This document shows positions 1 through 9,481 of a stretch of DNA of 64,000 nt, piece by piece. The notes under the pieces are model-generated. The model made no database searches, had not been told where the DNA came from, and was given only the letters and a program-made list of their open reading frames with translations. The translations under genes and the position numbers were made by a program. Numbering within the stretch: position 1 is the stretch's first letter; every line of letters starts with the position of its first letter. This DNA comes from Caldilineaceae bacterium SB0664_bin_27 (lineage in GTDB: Bacteria; Chloroflexota; Anaerolineae; Caldilineales; Caldilineaceae), in contig VXRG01000131.1 of NCBI GenBank assembly GCA_009838625.1, positions 1 through 64,000 on the forward strand, given 5' to 3'.

Positions 1-498
1 CCCCCCCCAACCCCCCCGCGCTCAACAATCAGAGTCGAAGGCTCCTCACACCTCTCCCTTCTCTCCTCTCCCTTCCTCCTCATCTCCGCCTTCGCCCGCA
101 AATGCGTAATAAGAACACAAGCCACTCGCATAATTCCTTCCTCCAGCTTGAGCCGGAACCCATTTCAGCCGACATTATAGAACTTATATTCTAAATATCA
201 AATTGGATTTCCCCTGGTTTGCAACTAACCGGTTTTTCAGAACAGCAGTGCATTCCACGGACTTTGGGTGTGCGCCAGATTCGGGATCGACCAGAGTGCG
301 TAGTTCCAGAATCCAGCGCAGTTGTCCAGAGATAATCAGGAATTCACCCCTATTTTGGTGTACATCCCGCCCTTATGAGTGAGTTGATATCGAGGTGCAC
401 CGGGCTTAGAATAGGTTGGCTGGGGAATGTCTGTGAAGACGTAGAGTGCCTCGCCGGCAATCGGGCCGGCAGATAAGACCAGATGGGAGAGCTTTACT
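1..498. other. Gene-free left edge
   Basis: No convincing coding region is seen in this stretch. It opens with C homopolymer runs and a pyrimidine-rich CTCCTCAC/CTCTCC tract at about 45-90, which matches the purine-rich intergenic repeat family seen elsewhere here on the opposite strand. An AT-rich part lies around 175-225. A short GCCGGC/GCCGGC stem (453-458 with 465-470, loop of 6) precedes the first gene; it has no T tract and may simply be leader structure. Confidence 0.5.
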
Positions 499-1155
499 AT
501 GACTACGATTGAACAGGTGGATGTGAAGGCGATGCAGCGTGGGCTTGAACTGTATCACGATGTATCATTGCGCGGCCGTTTTCGAAGCATTTCGCATCCC
601 GACGAGCAGTTCGGAGCGGAGTTTGAGGGTTGCCGGCGTTGTGAGCAGAAGCGGACGGATTCTGCCCCTGACTATGGTCCCGAACGGCACAAATATCCTG
701 TTCCCAATCTCGAACTTTGGAAGGAGGGTGCCGATCCCTGGAAGGATGATGCCGAACTGGCGCGATTGCGAGCGGCGATAGATGCCCGCTACGCGGCTTT
801 GTTCGTTAAGCCCGACGGCTCGATTTTGCCGGTGGACGAGTGCTACCCGAGGGACGATAATTGGGCGGAGGGCTCAGTCGGCTTCTGCGATGCGTGTCGG
901 TCTGAATGGGACGAGATGGAGCGGTACTGGGCTGATCCTGCTGTGCTGGTCAGCCTGTGGTTGGAGGCGACTCGGCGTCTGGAATACCTGCTCGGTATGA
1001 GCGACCACGAGGTATGGGGTGACACTCGGGTGCGTAAAGAGCAGCGCGAACGGCGGGAGCGTTTGATTGAGATCGCCCACAGTGGTGAGACGCTGAAAGA
1101 GTCGTGGGAGCGTGAGAAACGGGAGCGCGCCCGGGGACGAGGGCAGCGGAACTGA
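499..1155 (+). CDS. Hypothetical Cys-rich protein with two CxxC knuckles
   Basis: A 218-residue protein of unrecognised family. The ATG is preceded by GGGAGAG at 485-491 with suitable spacing, which supports this start. It carries two CxxC pairs, Cys45/Cys48 and Cys130/Cys133, which together could bind one zinc ion. The middle is rich in Trp, Asp and Glu. The C-terminal 40 residues are strongly charged (Arg/Glu repeats) and likely helical or disordered. There is no signal peptide or membrane segment, so a cytoplasmic protein is expected. It stands alone, 144 bases before the phosphatase gene, and the context gives no function. Zinc binding is inferred only from the paired cysteines. Confidence 0.7.
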   Translation: MTTIEQVDVKAMQRGLELYHDVSLRGRFRSISHPDEQFGAEFEGCRRCEQKRTDSAPDYGPERHKYPVPNLELWKEGADPWKDDAELARLRAAIDARYAALFVKPDGSILPVDECYPRDDNWAEGSVGFCDACRSEWDEMERYWADPAVLVSLWLEATRRLEYLLGMSDHEVWGDTRVRKEQRERRERLIEIAHSGETLKESWEREKRERARGRGQRN

Positions 1156-1299
1156 GCCGAGGCCGGCCCATATCCACGCAGGCTGCGACGGTCAGCCGGA
1201 ATACCCGCCCTTCCCTCGCTCCTCAACCCGCATTTACACAGCGCCGGATCACGGTTACAATGGAAATGCAACTGACCGGCACATGCGGAAACCGATCCC

Positions 1300-2058
1300 T
1301 TGGGGAGAGAGACAGGATTGATCGAGGACAAGAGTGCAACAACGGAGGAGCCAGACGCAGCGGAAGATAAGGTGGAGGACGATGCGGAAGGCCAGGCCGA
1401 CGACGAACGCGAAGAGGAAAAACCCCCGCTCCCGACTTACCTTTTTCTGATTCGCCACGGCGAAAATGAATGGACCGAACGGGGCGCGCTGGCCGGACGC
1501 ACACCCAGTGTTTCTCTGAACGAAAAGGGGAAGGAGCAGGCCCAACAGATTGCCGAGCGTCTCAAGGATCAGCCCATCACAGCCGTCTACTCCAGCCCGC
1601 TCCTGCGCTGTCTGGAGACGGCCCAACCGCTGGCCGCGGCGCTGGACCTGTCCGTCTCGGTAGAGCCGGGCGTCCTGGAGGTCGATTACGGCGAATGGCG
1701 CGGGGGCGAGTTGAAGGAGCTGAGCAAACGGCCGGAGTGGAGACTGGTGCAGGTTTTCCCGGGCGGCTTCCGCTTCCCAGGGGGAGAAACGCTGCGAGAG
1801 GTGCAGAATCGCGTCATTACAACGCTGGAGCGCATCCGCACAGAGCATACGGGCGAGGTCATCGCCGTCTTTGCCCACGGCGATGTTCTGCGCACCAGCC
1901 TGGCCTACTATCTGGGCACGCCGCTCGATCTTTTCCAGCGCATCCAGATCAGCACGGCATCGATCAGCCTCGTCGCCTTTCATCGTTTTGGACCAAGCAT
2001 CCTGGCCATGAATGACAGCGGTGGATTTCCTGTGATAAAGTTGGAAAGAGATACCTGA
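1300..2058 (+). CDS. MSMEG_4193-type histidine phosphatase
   Basis: A histidine phosphatase superfamily (phosphoglycerate-mutase fold) protein. The signature RHGENEW begins at about residue 52, the second catalytic His lies in FAHGD near residue 193, and the SSPLLRCLETA segment supports the fold. It matches the MSMEG_4193 subfamily, whose substrate is unknown. About 45 acidic residues precede the domain. The frame opens with TTG at 1300, but TTG 1318 or GTG 1372 are also possible, so the N-terminus is uncertain. It is followed after 23 bases by a DUF3090 gene and then an SCO1664-type gene. This trio is conserved in actinobacteria and Chloroflexota, suggesting one shared but undefined process. 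Confidence 0.9.
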   Translation: MGRETGLIEDKSATTEEPDAAEDKVEDDAEGQADDEREEEKPPLPTYLFLIRHGENEWTERGALAGRTPSVSLNEKGKEQAQQIAERLKDQPITAVYSSPLLRCLETAQPLAAALDLSVSVEPGVLEVDYGEWRGGELKELSKRPEWRLVQVFPGGFRFPGGETLREVQNRVITTLERIRTEHTGEVIAVFAHGDVLRTSLAYYLGTPLDLFQRIQISTASISLVAFHRFGPSILAMNDSGGFPVIKLERDT

Positions 2059-2081
2059 GTTCGATCACCTGCCACAGGCAT

Positions 2082-2666
2082 ATGGAATCACAGTTTACCT
2101 TCGACTTCAATCCAGTTAGCGCAATCGTTGCCGATGCGGTCGGGCGCCCCGGTCAGCGCACCTTTTTCCTGCAGGCCCGTCAAGGCGGCGATATGGCCAC
2201 GCTGATCATGGAGAAAGAGCAGGTGGCCGCTCTCGCGACCTCGATTCTGCAACTGTTGGAGGAGCTGGAAAAGGAACGCGCCGACCTGCCTGCCGTCGCG
2301 GAAGAGACCGACGTTCCCAGTCTGCGCGAACCGCTGGAGCCGGCGTTTCGCGTCGGGCAACTCGGGCTGGGATACGATGAACGGCAGGACCTGATGGTCC
2401 TGATCGCACAGGCCATCCCGGATGCCGGTGGCGAAGAGCAGGACCTGGCTATCGATCCACCCGCCCCCGAAATGGTTGATGACGAGGACAACGACCAGAA
2501 GGCCCGTTTCTACGCAACGCGGGGTCAGATGCGCTCCCTGAGTGAACATGCCCTGCAGGTCGTGGCCGCCGGTCGGCCGGACTGTCCCCTGTGTGGGCGC
2601 GTTATCGAGCCGGACGGTCACTTCTGCCCGCGCACGAACGGTCACGCGTTTCCGCTGTCTGTGTAA
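2082..2666 (+). CDS. DUF3090 family protein
   Basis: A 194-residue protein matching the DUF3090 family (function unknown). The N-terminus (FDFNPVSAIVADAVG, then RTFFLQAR) forms the family's beta-rich start. A helical segment with many Glu/Leu follows at residues 45-65. The C-terminus has a zinc-ribbon-like end with CPLC at 168-171 and a second Cys/His pair in HFCPRTNGH. An acidic linker near residues 130-140 separates the parts. It sits between the histidine phosphatase and the SCO1664-type gene on the same strand. In actinobacteria the same three genes are adjacent, so co-function is likely, but no biochemical role can be read from the sequence. Confidence 0.9.
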   Translation: MESQFTFDFNPVSAIVADAVGRPGQRTFFLQARQGGDMATLIMEKEQVAALATSILQLLEELEKERADLPAVAEETDVPSLREPLEPAFRVGQLGLGYDERQDLMVLIAQAIPDAGGEEQDLAIDPPAPEMVDDEDNDQKARFYATRGQMRSLSEHALQVVAAGRPDCPLCGRVIEPDGHFCPRTNGHAFPLSV

Positions 2667-2765
2667 TCTGCACTGTAGCCTGTCCGCCAACTCTGCCACA
2701 CGCCCTATCGCGCCGCGAGGGGCTCCAATACGAACTGCATCACCGGAAGCATCCGACTTGCCGCG

Positions 2766-3677
2766 ATGATGGACAACGACAACACGATCGAACAACGGGT
2801 GCTCAGAGAAGACGACGGCCGCGTCGTGGATGGCGGCGGATTGTCCGTTGCCGATGGCGGCAAGCCGCCCGTTGCGGATCAGGACGGGAGCGGCGGCCCG
2901 GCCGCGACCGAGGACGGCGAGATATTGAGGGCCCTGGCAGAAGGTACAATCGAAGAGAAGGGGCTGCTGCCCTACAGTTCCAATTACACCTTTTTGGCAA
3001 CGGTCCATCACCATAAGCACGAAATACCGGCCGTCTACAAACCGCGCCGCGGCGAGAATCCGCTGTGGGATTTCCCGGCAGGCACGTTATGCCAGCGCGA
3101 GACCGCAGCCTTTGTCGTGAGCGAAGCCCTTGGCTGGCGCCTTGTGCCGCCCACCGTCCTGCGCGACGGGCCGCGCGGGCCTGGAAGCATTCAGTTTTTC
3201 ATCGAGTGCGATCCGGACATACACTACTTCAATATGCGCGAGGACGCCCGCTATGCCCCCGCCTTGCGCCGCCTCACGCTCTTCGACTATCTCATCAACA
3301 ATGCCGACCGCAAGGCCGGCCACTGTCTTTATGAAACGGCGAGAGAAGAGAGGAGAGAGAGAACGGCATACTCGCCCCTCACTCCTCGCCCCGCGCATAT
3401 GTGGGCCATCGACCACGGTATCTGCTTCCATCATCAATATAAGCTGCGTACCGTTATCTGGGAGTTTGCCGGAGAAACCATTGAGGGAGGGCTGCTCGCC
3501 GATCTGAAGTCGCTTCAGGATCTCGTCGACACCGGTCCGGTGCACAGTGCGCTCGACCTGCTGCTCAGTGCTCCTGAGCTGGATGCTCTGCGCCGCCGCA
3601 TCAGTGAGTTGCTCAGTTCCCGCCAATATCCATCGCCGCCCGTTCACCAGCGGAACTATCCCTGGCCGCCCATCTAG
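2766..3677 (+). CDS. SCO1664-type kinase-fold protein
   Basis: A 303-residue protein of the SCO1664 family, related to the phosphatidylinositol 3/4-kinase-like fold. The recognisable parts are a substrate/lysine region (VYKPRRGE near residue 90), the helix motif [14 protein letters not shown] near 178-191 and the IDHG motif near residue 215, comparable to the catalytic and metal-binding loops of that fold. The first 50 residues are low-complexity Asp/Gly-rich. Between the NADRK helix and the IDHG motif there are roughly 20 Arg/Glu/Pro residues whose DNA looks like an intergenic purine-rich repeat inserted in frame. Kinase activity is not established for this family. It is the third gene of the conserved trio. 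Confidence 0.85.
   Translation: MMDNDNTIEQRVLREDDGRVVDGGGLSVADGGKPPVADQDGSGGPAATEDGEILRALAEGTIEEKGLLPYSSNYTFLATVHHHKHEIPAVYKPRRGENPLWDFPAGTLCQRETAAFVVSEALGWRLVPPTVLRDGPRGPGSIQFFIECDPDIHYFNMREDARYAPALRRLTLFDYLINNADRKAGHCLYETAREERRERTAYSPLTPRPAHMWAIDHGICFHHQYKLRTVIWEFAGETIEGGLLADLKSLQDLVDTGPVHSALDLLLSAPELDALRRRISELLSSRQYPSPPVHQRNYPWPPI
3334..3398 (+). repeat. Purine-rich inverted repeat inside a coding gene
   Basis: This stretch reads as a GAGAGAAGAGAGGAGAGAG tract followed by CTCGCCCCTCACTCCTCGCC, an imperfect inverted pair. The same kind of sequence occurs between genes at about 45-90, 11301-11335, 19015-19052, 47259-47290 and 57505-57597. Here it lies in the SCO1664-type gene without breaking the frame, adding about 20 residues between two conserved motifs. 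Confidence 0.6.
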
Positions 3678-3758
3678 CGGCGTCCAGTTACCCTTTGCCA
3701 GTTTCCAGCGAAGCCCATCAGCCACTGACCGATGACCAACGGTCACTGGACACAAACT

Positions 3759-6347
3759 ATGAAAGCCGTAGTCATGGCCGGCGGAGAAGGCTCCCGCCTG
3801 CGTCCACTGACGATTGGGCGTCCCAAGCCGATGGTCCCTCTTGTCGACAAGCCGGTCCTCGGCCATATTCTTGAGTTGCTCAAATATCACGGCATTACCG
3901 AGGTCGTCATTACCCTCCAGTATCTGCCTTCGGTGATCCAGGACTTCTACGGTGACGGCAGCGCTCTCGGTCTCGATATCACTTATGTCGTCGAAGAGAT
4001 GCCTCTTGGCACCGCCGGCGGCGTCAAGAACGCCGCCGCCCATCTAAACGATACTTTTCTCGTAATCAGCGGCGACGCCCTGACCGACTTCAACCTCCAG
4101 GCCGCCGTCCAACATCACATTACAGCCGGCGCTCTTGCCACGCTCGCCGTTTATTCCGTTCCCAACCCTCTTGAATACGGCGCAGTTGTCAGCGACGAAA
4201 ATGGCAGCATCACCCAGTTCCTCGAAAAACCGGATTGGAGCACCGTTCGCTCCGACCGGGTGAACACCGGCATCTATGTGCTCGAACCGGCAGTTCTGGA
4301 CTATATCCCCGACGACATCGCCTATGACTTTTCCACCGAGCTTTTCCCTGATCTCCTGCAACGGGGGGAGCGGCTGCAAGCCTACGTGGCCGAGGGCTAC
4401 TGGTGTGATGTCGGCACGATCGGCGAGTACATGCGTGCCAATGCCGACCTCATTAGCGGCAAAGTCTGGCTGCCCCAGCCGCTCGGCGCAATCGCGCCGG
4501 CCGAGGGCGTCGAACCGTCCGATTCTGCGGCGGTCGACGGGGAAAAATCGCCCTTGCTCGAAGGCGGACGCCAGCGCGGCGACCTGATCCTGGGCGCCGA
4601 CGTGGAGATCGCCGCCGACGCACGCATTGACGGGCCGGTCTATCTCGGCAATGCCGTCAAAATCAAGGAGGGCGTGACTATCCAGGGGCCGTGTGTGGTC
4701 CGCGACTACACTATCGTGGACCGGTACAGCCGGTTGGATCACTGCGTCGTCTGGCGCAACACCTACATAGGGGAAACCTGCGAGCTATTGGGGGCGATTG
4801 TCTGCCGCCAGTGCAGTCTCAAGAGCGGCACGATCGCCTATGAGGACGTTGTTATCGGCGACAACTGTGTGCTGGATGAGAACTGTGTAGTCCATCCGGA
4901 CGTGAAACTGTGGCCGAATAAGCGCATCGAGCCGGGGGCCGTGGTACGGGAGAGCATCATCTGGGGCAGCCGAGGCCGCCGCTCTCTTTTCGGCAGAGCC
5001 GGTGTAAGCGGCGTTGTCAATGTTGATTTTACGCCCGAATTCGCGGCCAAGCTGGGAAGCAGTCTCGGCGCCAATCTCCCGCGCGGCAGCTACGTCGTCA
5101 TCAACCGGGACTCACACCGCAGTTCCCGTATGCTGATACGCGCCCTGATGAGCGGCCTGTCCAGCGCCGGCGTCGACGTCTGGGATCTTGGCGAGGTGCC
5201 CGTGCCGGTCGCTCGTCATTTCGTTCGAACGAACCCTTCCGCTGCGGCCGGCGTGCATGTTCGCCTCAGCCCCATCGACCAGCGTGTCGTCGACATCCGC
5301 TTCATGGACAGCCAGGGCCTCGATCAGAGCCGGGCTGCCGAACGCTCCGTCGAACGCAGCTTTTCCCGCGAAGATTTCCGTCGCGCCTTCCTCGACGAGG
5401 TCGGGCAGATCGACTATCCTGCCGACCCTACGGCAGGCTATATCGAGAGTTTTGTCGCCGGTGTTGACCGGGACCACGTCCGCGCCACAGCCCCCCATGT
5501 CCATCCTCAGATCGTCGTCGATACCTCCCACGGCCTCAGCGGCGAAACCATGTCGACAATTCTCAACTCTCTCGAAGTCGACTATCTGCCTCTGAATGGA
5601 CCGAAGCTGGGCGCCCTGCGCGACCAGTTCCGCCACCAGCTCCAGCATATGGCCAAGATCATGGGCGTACTCGATGCGGGCGTCGGCGTCAAACTCGATG
5701 TTGACGGCGAAAGGGTCTTCCTTATCGACGAGAGGGGCGTCGTGCTGGACGATCTGACGGCGGCGTTACTCCTGTTGGAGCTGACCATGTACGCCAATCC
5801 AGGCGCCAAGGTCGCCCTACCCGCGGTGTTGCCGCGTGCCTTCGAGACGGTCGTAGACCGGTACGACGGTCAGATCGTCTTCACCCAGAATGAACTGCGG
5901 GACTTGATGCGCGCGGCGGACGGGGATGTGCTGTTCGCCACCGACGGGGCAGGCCACTTCATTTTCCCCGATCTGCAGCCGATTTCTGACGGGCTGCTGG
6001 CGACCGTGCGGCTTCTCGAGTATCTTGGCCTGCGTCAGGCCGCGGTCAGTGAAATTGTCGCCTACCTGCCGCATTTCTTTATGGCGCACCATCGCGTGGA
6101 TTGCCCGTGGGAAGCAAAAGGAACGGTCATGCGCCTGCTGAATCAGAGTTACCAGGGGGATGGCGTCGTCACGATCGATGGTCTGAAGATTCACTTAGGC
6201 GCCGAGGAATGGGTCCACATCGGCCCCAACCCCGAGCAGCCCCTCTTCGAAATACGGGCCGAAGCCGCCGACCCGGAACGGGCCACAGCCCTGGTCAAGG
6301 AGTACGGTGATCAGCTCATGCAGTGGATTGTGGCCAGTGACCGCTGA
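3759..6347 (+). CDS. Mannose-1-phosphate guanylyltransferase / phosphomannomutase-type fusion
   Basis: An 862-residue, three-part protein. Residues 1-235 are a sugar nucleotidyltransferase with the [11 protein letters not shown] pyrophosphorylase signature at the N-terminus. Residues 255-375 are left-handed beta-helix hexapeptide repeats. From about 385 to the end there is a phosphohexomutase-type fold. In the mutase part the usual phosphoserine loop TASHNP is replaced by RLSPID (about 502-507), and the usual metal loop DGDxDR reads DVDGER (about 645). That half may therefore be inactive or regulatory. ATG 3759 is chosen because it starts the conserved domain; an upstream ATG at 3732 would add nine unconserved residues. 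The likely role is NDP-sugar supply for glycans. Similar fusions are known in Chloroflexota and cyanobacteria. Confidence 0.9.
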   Translation: MKAVVMAGGEGSRLRPLTIGRPKPMVPLVDKPVLGHILELLKYHGITEVVITLQYLPSVIQDFYGDGSALGLDITYVVEEMPLGTAGGVKNAAAHLNDTFLVISGDALTDFNLQAAVQHHITAGALATLAVYSVPNPLEYGAVVSDENGSITQFLEKPDWSTVRSDRVNTGIYVLEPAVLDYIPDDIAYDFSTELFPDLLQRGERLQAYVAEGYWCDVGTIGEYMRANADLISGKVWLPQPLGAIAPAEGVEPSDSAAVDGEKSPLLEGGRQRGDLILGADVEIAADARIDGPVYLGNAVKIKEGVTIQGPCVVRDYTIVDRYSRLDHCVVWRNTYIGETCELLGAIVCRQCSLKSGTIAYEDVVIGDNCVLDENCVVHPDVKLWPNKRIEPGAVVRESIIWGSRGRRSLFGRAGVSGVVNVDFTPEFAAKLGSSLGANLPRGSYVVINRDSHRSSRMLIRALMSGLSSAGVDVWDLGEVPVPVARHFVRTNPSAAAGVHVRLSPIDQRVVDIRFMDSQGLDQSRAAERSVERSFSREDFRRAFLDEVGQIDYPADPTAGYIESFVAGVDRDHVRATAPHVHPQIVVDTSHGLSGETMSTILNSLEVDYLPLNGPKLGALRDQFRHQLQHMAKIMGVLDAGVGVKLDVDGERVFLIDERGVVLDDLTAALLLLELTMYANPGAKVALPAVLPRAFETVVDRYDGQIVFTQNELRDLMRAADGDVLFATDGAGHFIFPDLQPISDGLLATVRLLEYLGLRQAAVSEIVAYLPHFFMAHHRVDCPWEAKGTVMRLLNQSYQGDGVVTIDGLKIHLGAEEWVHIGPNPEQPLFEIRAEAADPERATALVKEYGDQLMQWIVASDR

Positions 6348-6386
6348 GACGCCAGGCAAGACTGCAGCGGGAGAGGGAGGCGCGCC

Positions 6387-9272
6387 CTACTCGTCCTGCT
6401 TCAGCCCCGGGATGAATACCCTATACAAGTAATTGTCGACCGGTGCTCTGCTGCTGGGCGTACCGTCGACGGGCGCATTGCCGCTGAGCGTACCGCCGGT
6501 CGATGCATTGCTGCCGGATGAACCGTCGCTCGATGAACTGTCGTCGGATGAATTGCTGCTGCGGATCCAGGCCCGCAGCCGGTGGCTGCTCGAATAGTTG
6601 CCGGCATTGTCCTTTGCCCAGTAGCGGACATTGTGAACGCCATCCTCGGAAATGGTGAAGGGCCCACTGTACAGTACGACCGCCCCGTCGTTGAGGACAT
6701 AGGCGATACCCCAGACGCCGCTGGTGGCGTCATCGGCTTCGATGGTGATCTGGACCGGCCCGCTGAACAGCCCGCGCGTGGTGGCGGTGGCAGTGGCAGT
6801 GGCAGTGGCAGTGGCAGTGGCCGTGGCGGTGGCTGTGGCGGTGGCAGTGGGTGTAGGGTTAGAGTTCTGACCGTTCGAACTGTCAGACGTCACCTGCACG
6901 GCCTGCGCCTCAACCGTAGGCGGCGTCCGGTCGATCCGCAGCTGGCCGGATTTGCTTTCCCCCTGCAGCCCAGACCGATCTTTGGCCCGGAAGCGCACAG
7001 TGTACGTGCCGTCGTCCAGGCCGGTCAGGGATGCTGACAGTTTCTGTGCGGCCAGGAGATCGTTGGGCAGGCTGAAAACGGCGGTTTTCTCTTCGTCGCC
7101 CAGCAGCAACCGTCCGCTGCTCACGTCCAATCCGCTGTTGAAGTCCTGCACAGGGACTGAAATCAGGACAGGCAATCTTGTCCACCAGCCGTCCACGTGC
7201 TCCAAATCACCGAACTGCGGCGGCTGTTCGCTGCCATATTCGATCTGTTTTGTGATGACCGGGCTGGCATTTCCGGCGGTATCGAACGCGATCGCGGATA
7301 CCGTTGATATGCCGCTGTGGGGGAGCGCCCAGTCGATATTCGTTCTTGAAGATATGTTCTGCAGTTGCCACAGCTGTACACGGTCCAGGGCCAGGTCCAC
7401 ATCTCCGAACCATTTCACACGGAATTCGATCCCCTCAACCGGGTTAAACAGATGAAAATCGACGGGGATATCGATGTATTCGTTCGCGTTGGTGAAATCA
7501 CTCGCCCAGATGTCGCGCAAGCCCAGACGCAGAGTCCCACCTTTGTCGGTCACATCCAGATGGGCGATGGGCTGATCCGGCAGCACATTGTCGTCATTTT
7601 CGTCGTCAGGTTCACCCCGGCGCAGGCGAAAGAGTGCGCGGTAGGTGGCATTGTGGGGGATGTCGGTTGCGTAAGGGCCGTACCACCAGCCCAGCTCATG
7701 GTCATCGGCGCGCGCTTCCCGGGCGCGATTGCCATCGGCTGCAGCATCGTCGACAGCCTCCCCGGTGGTACTGTAGAGGTTTTCCCCCTGCCAGATCCAA
7801 TTGTTGCTGAGGCCGATGAGCGCGCCTGTTTCCGGGGTGGCGAGCGTAAGAGTGGCCCTCTGTACCTCCACCACCGAAGGCGCCTCAAATGTCGGTGCTG
7901 AAGGTGCATCCCAGTCGATTTTCAGTGCTTTCTGCTCTTGCAATTCGTTGCTCAGCGTCAGAGAGGCTGTGATTGTACTGCCGCTCGTGATATCGGAGCT
8001 GCGCAGCCAGACGCCGCTGATGGGCAGAGAGTCCGGGCCCGGTTCAAGGTCGACTGAACCGGACAGAGACTCTGCGGGCACGAGCGCTCCCCAGCGCAGA
8101 CCGCCCGCCGGGAAATAGCCCTTCATGGACAGGCCGATCAGGCCGCCGATCGCCTGCGCCGGCTGGCTGGCATTCTGCAAGGTGACGTCCGTGTAGTAGT
8201 GGCCGAGAATCTGGCGATAGGTCTGACCGGCCTTGCCCCGCCGGGCAGCGCCCCACTGGCTGAGCCCGTAGCCGTGCCCCCAGCGAACTTCACCGAGGCC
8301 GGTCTCGTCCGGCACCGCCTTCAGATAGGGGACCGACGGGTTGGTGAGCGTCGGATGGCTGTTCTTGGCGCTGTACATGGCGATAATCGGCGCGCTCGCG
8401 CTGTCGCCCGCATGGGCCAGGTACTGGCCTGCTGTCCTGGCGACCGCCGCGTCTGTGGAAGCGAAGCGATTGTTACACATCATCTGAAAATTGGCCCAGT
8501 CGGTCACGTCATAGTAGCGGCGGTTGCGCCGGATCTGGTACCAGGCATAGGTGCGCGCAGCGACGGCCTGAGCGGCCAGCGCTTCCGGTGACCAGGAGAT
8601 AGGGACTTCCGCGGGGATGGAGCGTGCTACATATTCTTCGAAAGGGATCACGTCCACCTGCCAGTCGGGAACGTTGCGGCAGTTGTTTTCCGGATGATGG
8701 GCCACCCGAATCGTCGCCGGGTAGGTCAGCGCCGCGGTTTCCACCTCTGAAGCTTCCAAATCAGGGGGATTGTCGTCCGGCTGCAGGCTGTCTTCGCGAA
8801 TGATCGATCTGTTGGCGGGGTCGTAAAGGGCGGAGCGAATCCCGTTGGCCTCGATTTGATCGAAGCGCAGCCGGCTGCTGCGTCCCGTCTGCCAGCGCGG
8901 GTTGTGGCCGGGGATGCGTTCGCGCACGCGTCCGGTGGCGCGTTCGATCACATAGATTTCGGCCAGGCCGATCGTCTCCGTGCCCGTGGGCACTACCGTT
9001 ATCGCCATCAGTGTGCCGTCAGGGCTGATGCGGGGTCTGCCGAAATGGGAACCGGCGCGTTCCAACACAACCTGCCCGTCTATGGACAACGTCTGAGAGG
9101 TGGGGGCACCGGAGAGTCTTATGTCTCCCGGCAACCTGTCACTGTCAAGGTTCAGCGGGGCAAGCGTCAGCCAGGGCGCCAAGCGCGGGCCGACAACGTC
9201 GAAGAATACACCGAATGACGCGATAAGGATGCCGACCAGAAGGAGGCGGCGTAAAGGCGATCTTGGCAGCAT
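6387..9272 (-). CDS. Exported SpoIID/LytB-domain protein with Ig-like and repeat regions
   Basis: A 961-residue surface protein. Residues 9-25 form a single hydrophobic signal-anchor segment. A SpoIID/LytB-type domain spans about 195-350 (EEYVARSIPAEVP, then AVAARTYAW, then GHGYGLSQWGA). SpoIID proteins cleave denuded peptidoglycan glycans, so a cell-envelope role is likely. The remainder has beta-sandwich/Ig-like stretches, including paired segments around RFRAKDRSG and RYWAKDNAGN that resemble bacterial Ig-type repeats. A Thr-Ala dipeptide repeat lies near residues 806-830, and a Ser/Asp/Gly-rich tail follows. The C-terminal YRVFIPGLKQ resembles the short hydrophobic ends common on Chloroflexota surface proteins (inference). 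It is convergent with the nucleotidyltransferase fusion and divergent from tsaE. Confidence 0.85.
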   Translation of the reverse strand: MLPRSPLRRLLLVGILIASFGVFFDVVGPRLAPWLTLAPLNLDSDRLPGDIRLSGAPTSQTLSIDGQVVLERAGSHFGRPRISPDGTLMAITVVPTGTETIGLAEIYVIERATGRVRERIPGHNPRWQTGRSSRLRFDQIEANGIRSALYDPANRSIIREDSLQPDDNPPDLEASEVETAALTYPATIRVAHHPENNCRNVPDWQVDVIPFEEYVARSIPAEVPISWSPEALAAQAVAARTYAWYQIRRNRRYYDVTDWANFQMMCNNRFASTDAAVARTAGQYLAHAGDSASAPIIAMYSAKNSHPTLTNPSVPYLKAVPDETGLGEVRWGHGYGLSQWGAARRGKAGQTYRQILGHYYTDVTLQNASQPAQAIGGLIGLSMKGYFPAGGLRWGALVPAESLSGSVDLEPGPDSLPISGVWLRSSDITSGSTITASLTLSNELQEQKALKIDWDAPSAPTFEAPSVVEVQRATLTLATPETGALIGLSNNWIWQGENLYSTTGEAVDDAAADGNRAREARADDHELGWWYGPYATDIPHNATYRALFRLRRGEPDDENDDNVLPDQPIAHLDVTDKGGTLRLGLRDIWASDFTNANEYIDIPVDFHLFNPVEGIEFRVKWFGDVDLALDRVQLWQLQNISSRTNIDWALPHSGISTVSAIAFDTAGNASPVITKQIEYGSEQPPQFGDLEHVDGWWTRLPVLISVPVQDFNSGLDVSSGRLLLGDEEKTAVFSLPNDLLAAQKLSASLTGLDDGTYTVRFRAKDRSGLQGESKSGQLRIDRTPPTVEAQAVQVTSDSSNGQNSNPTPTATATATATATATATATATATATTRGLFSGPVQITIEADDATSGVWGIAYVLNDGAVVLYSGPFTISEDGVHNVRYWAKDNAGNYSSSHRLRAWIRSSNSSDDSSSSDGSSGSNASTGGTLSGNAPVDGTPSSRAPVDNYLYRVFIPGLKQDE
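6781..6854 (-). repeat. Hexanucleotide tandem repeat coding Thr-Ala
   Basis: About twelve units of the hexamer GGCAGT, with GGCGGT, GGCCGT and GGCTGT variants, lie in tandem. Read on the minus strand they encode alternating Ala and Thr in the SpoIID-domain protein. The unit length is a multiple of three, so copy-number change would lengthen or shorten the linker without a frameshift. Confidence 0.9.
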
Positions 9273-9370
9273 GACTACAAAGGCTGATGACTGATCGTTG
9301 GTGTTCGAATTCTTGCGCTTTCTACAAACTTCCTACCACTATTGTAACAGGTACGCGATATTTCCTGCAT

Positions 9371-9400
9371 TTGGCTTTGCGGCAAGGTGGGGGGTACAAT
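9371..9400 (+). promoter_or_regulatory. Candidate sigma-70-type promoter for tsaE
   Basis: TTGGCT at 9371-9376 and TACAAT at 9395-9400 are separated by 18 bases. A transcript starting near 9407 would exclude the far-upstream ATG at 9287 and favour the internal start of tsaE. This is a match to consensus only. Confidence 0.4.
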
Positions 9401-9481
9401 CGCAAAGGTGAGGGCATCTGTTCCGATGCGCCTCTCAACTTCGGGCCGCCGGACATCCCAGTCCCGTTACGGGCGGCGGAC

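Noticed and set aside
1..20. C homopolymer runs as a biological element
   Set aside because: They lie at the very edge of the window and may be a sequence-edge effect; nothing further supports a function.
2088..3020. 310-codon minus-strand frame
   Set aside because: It lies wholly opposite the DUF3090 and SCO1664-type genes and reflects their codon bias.
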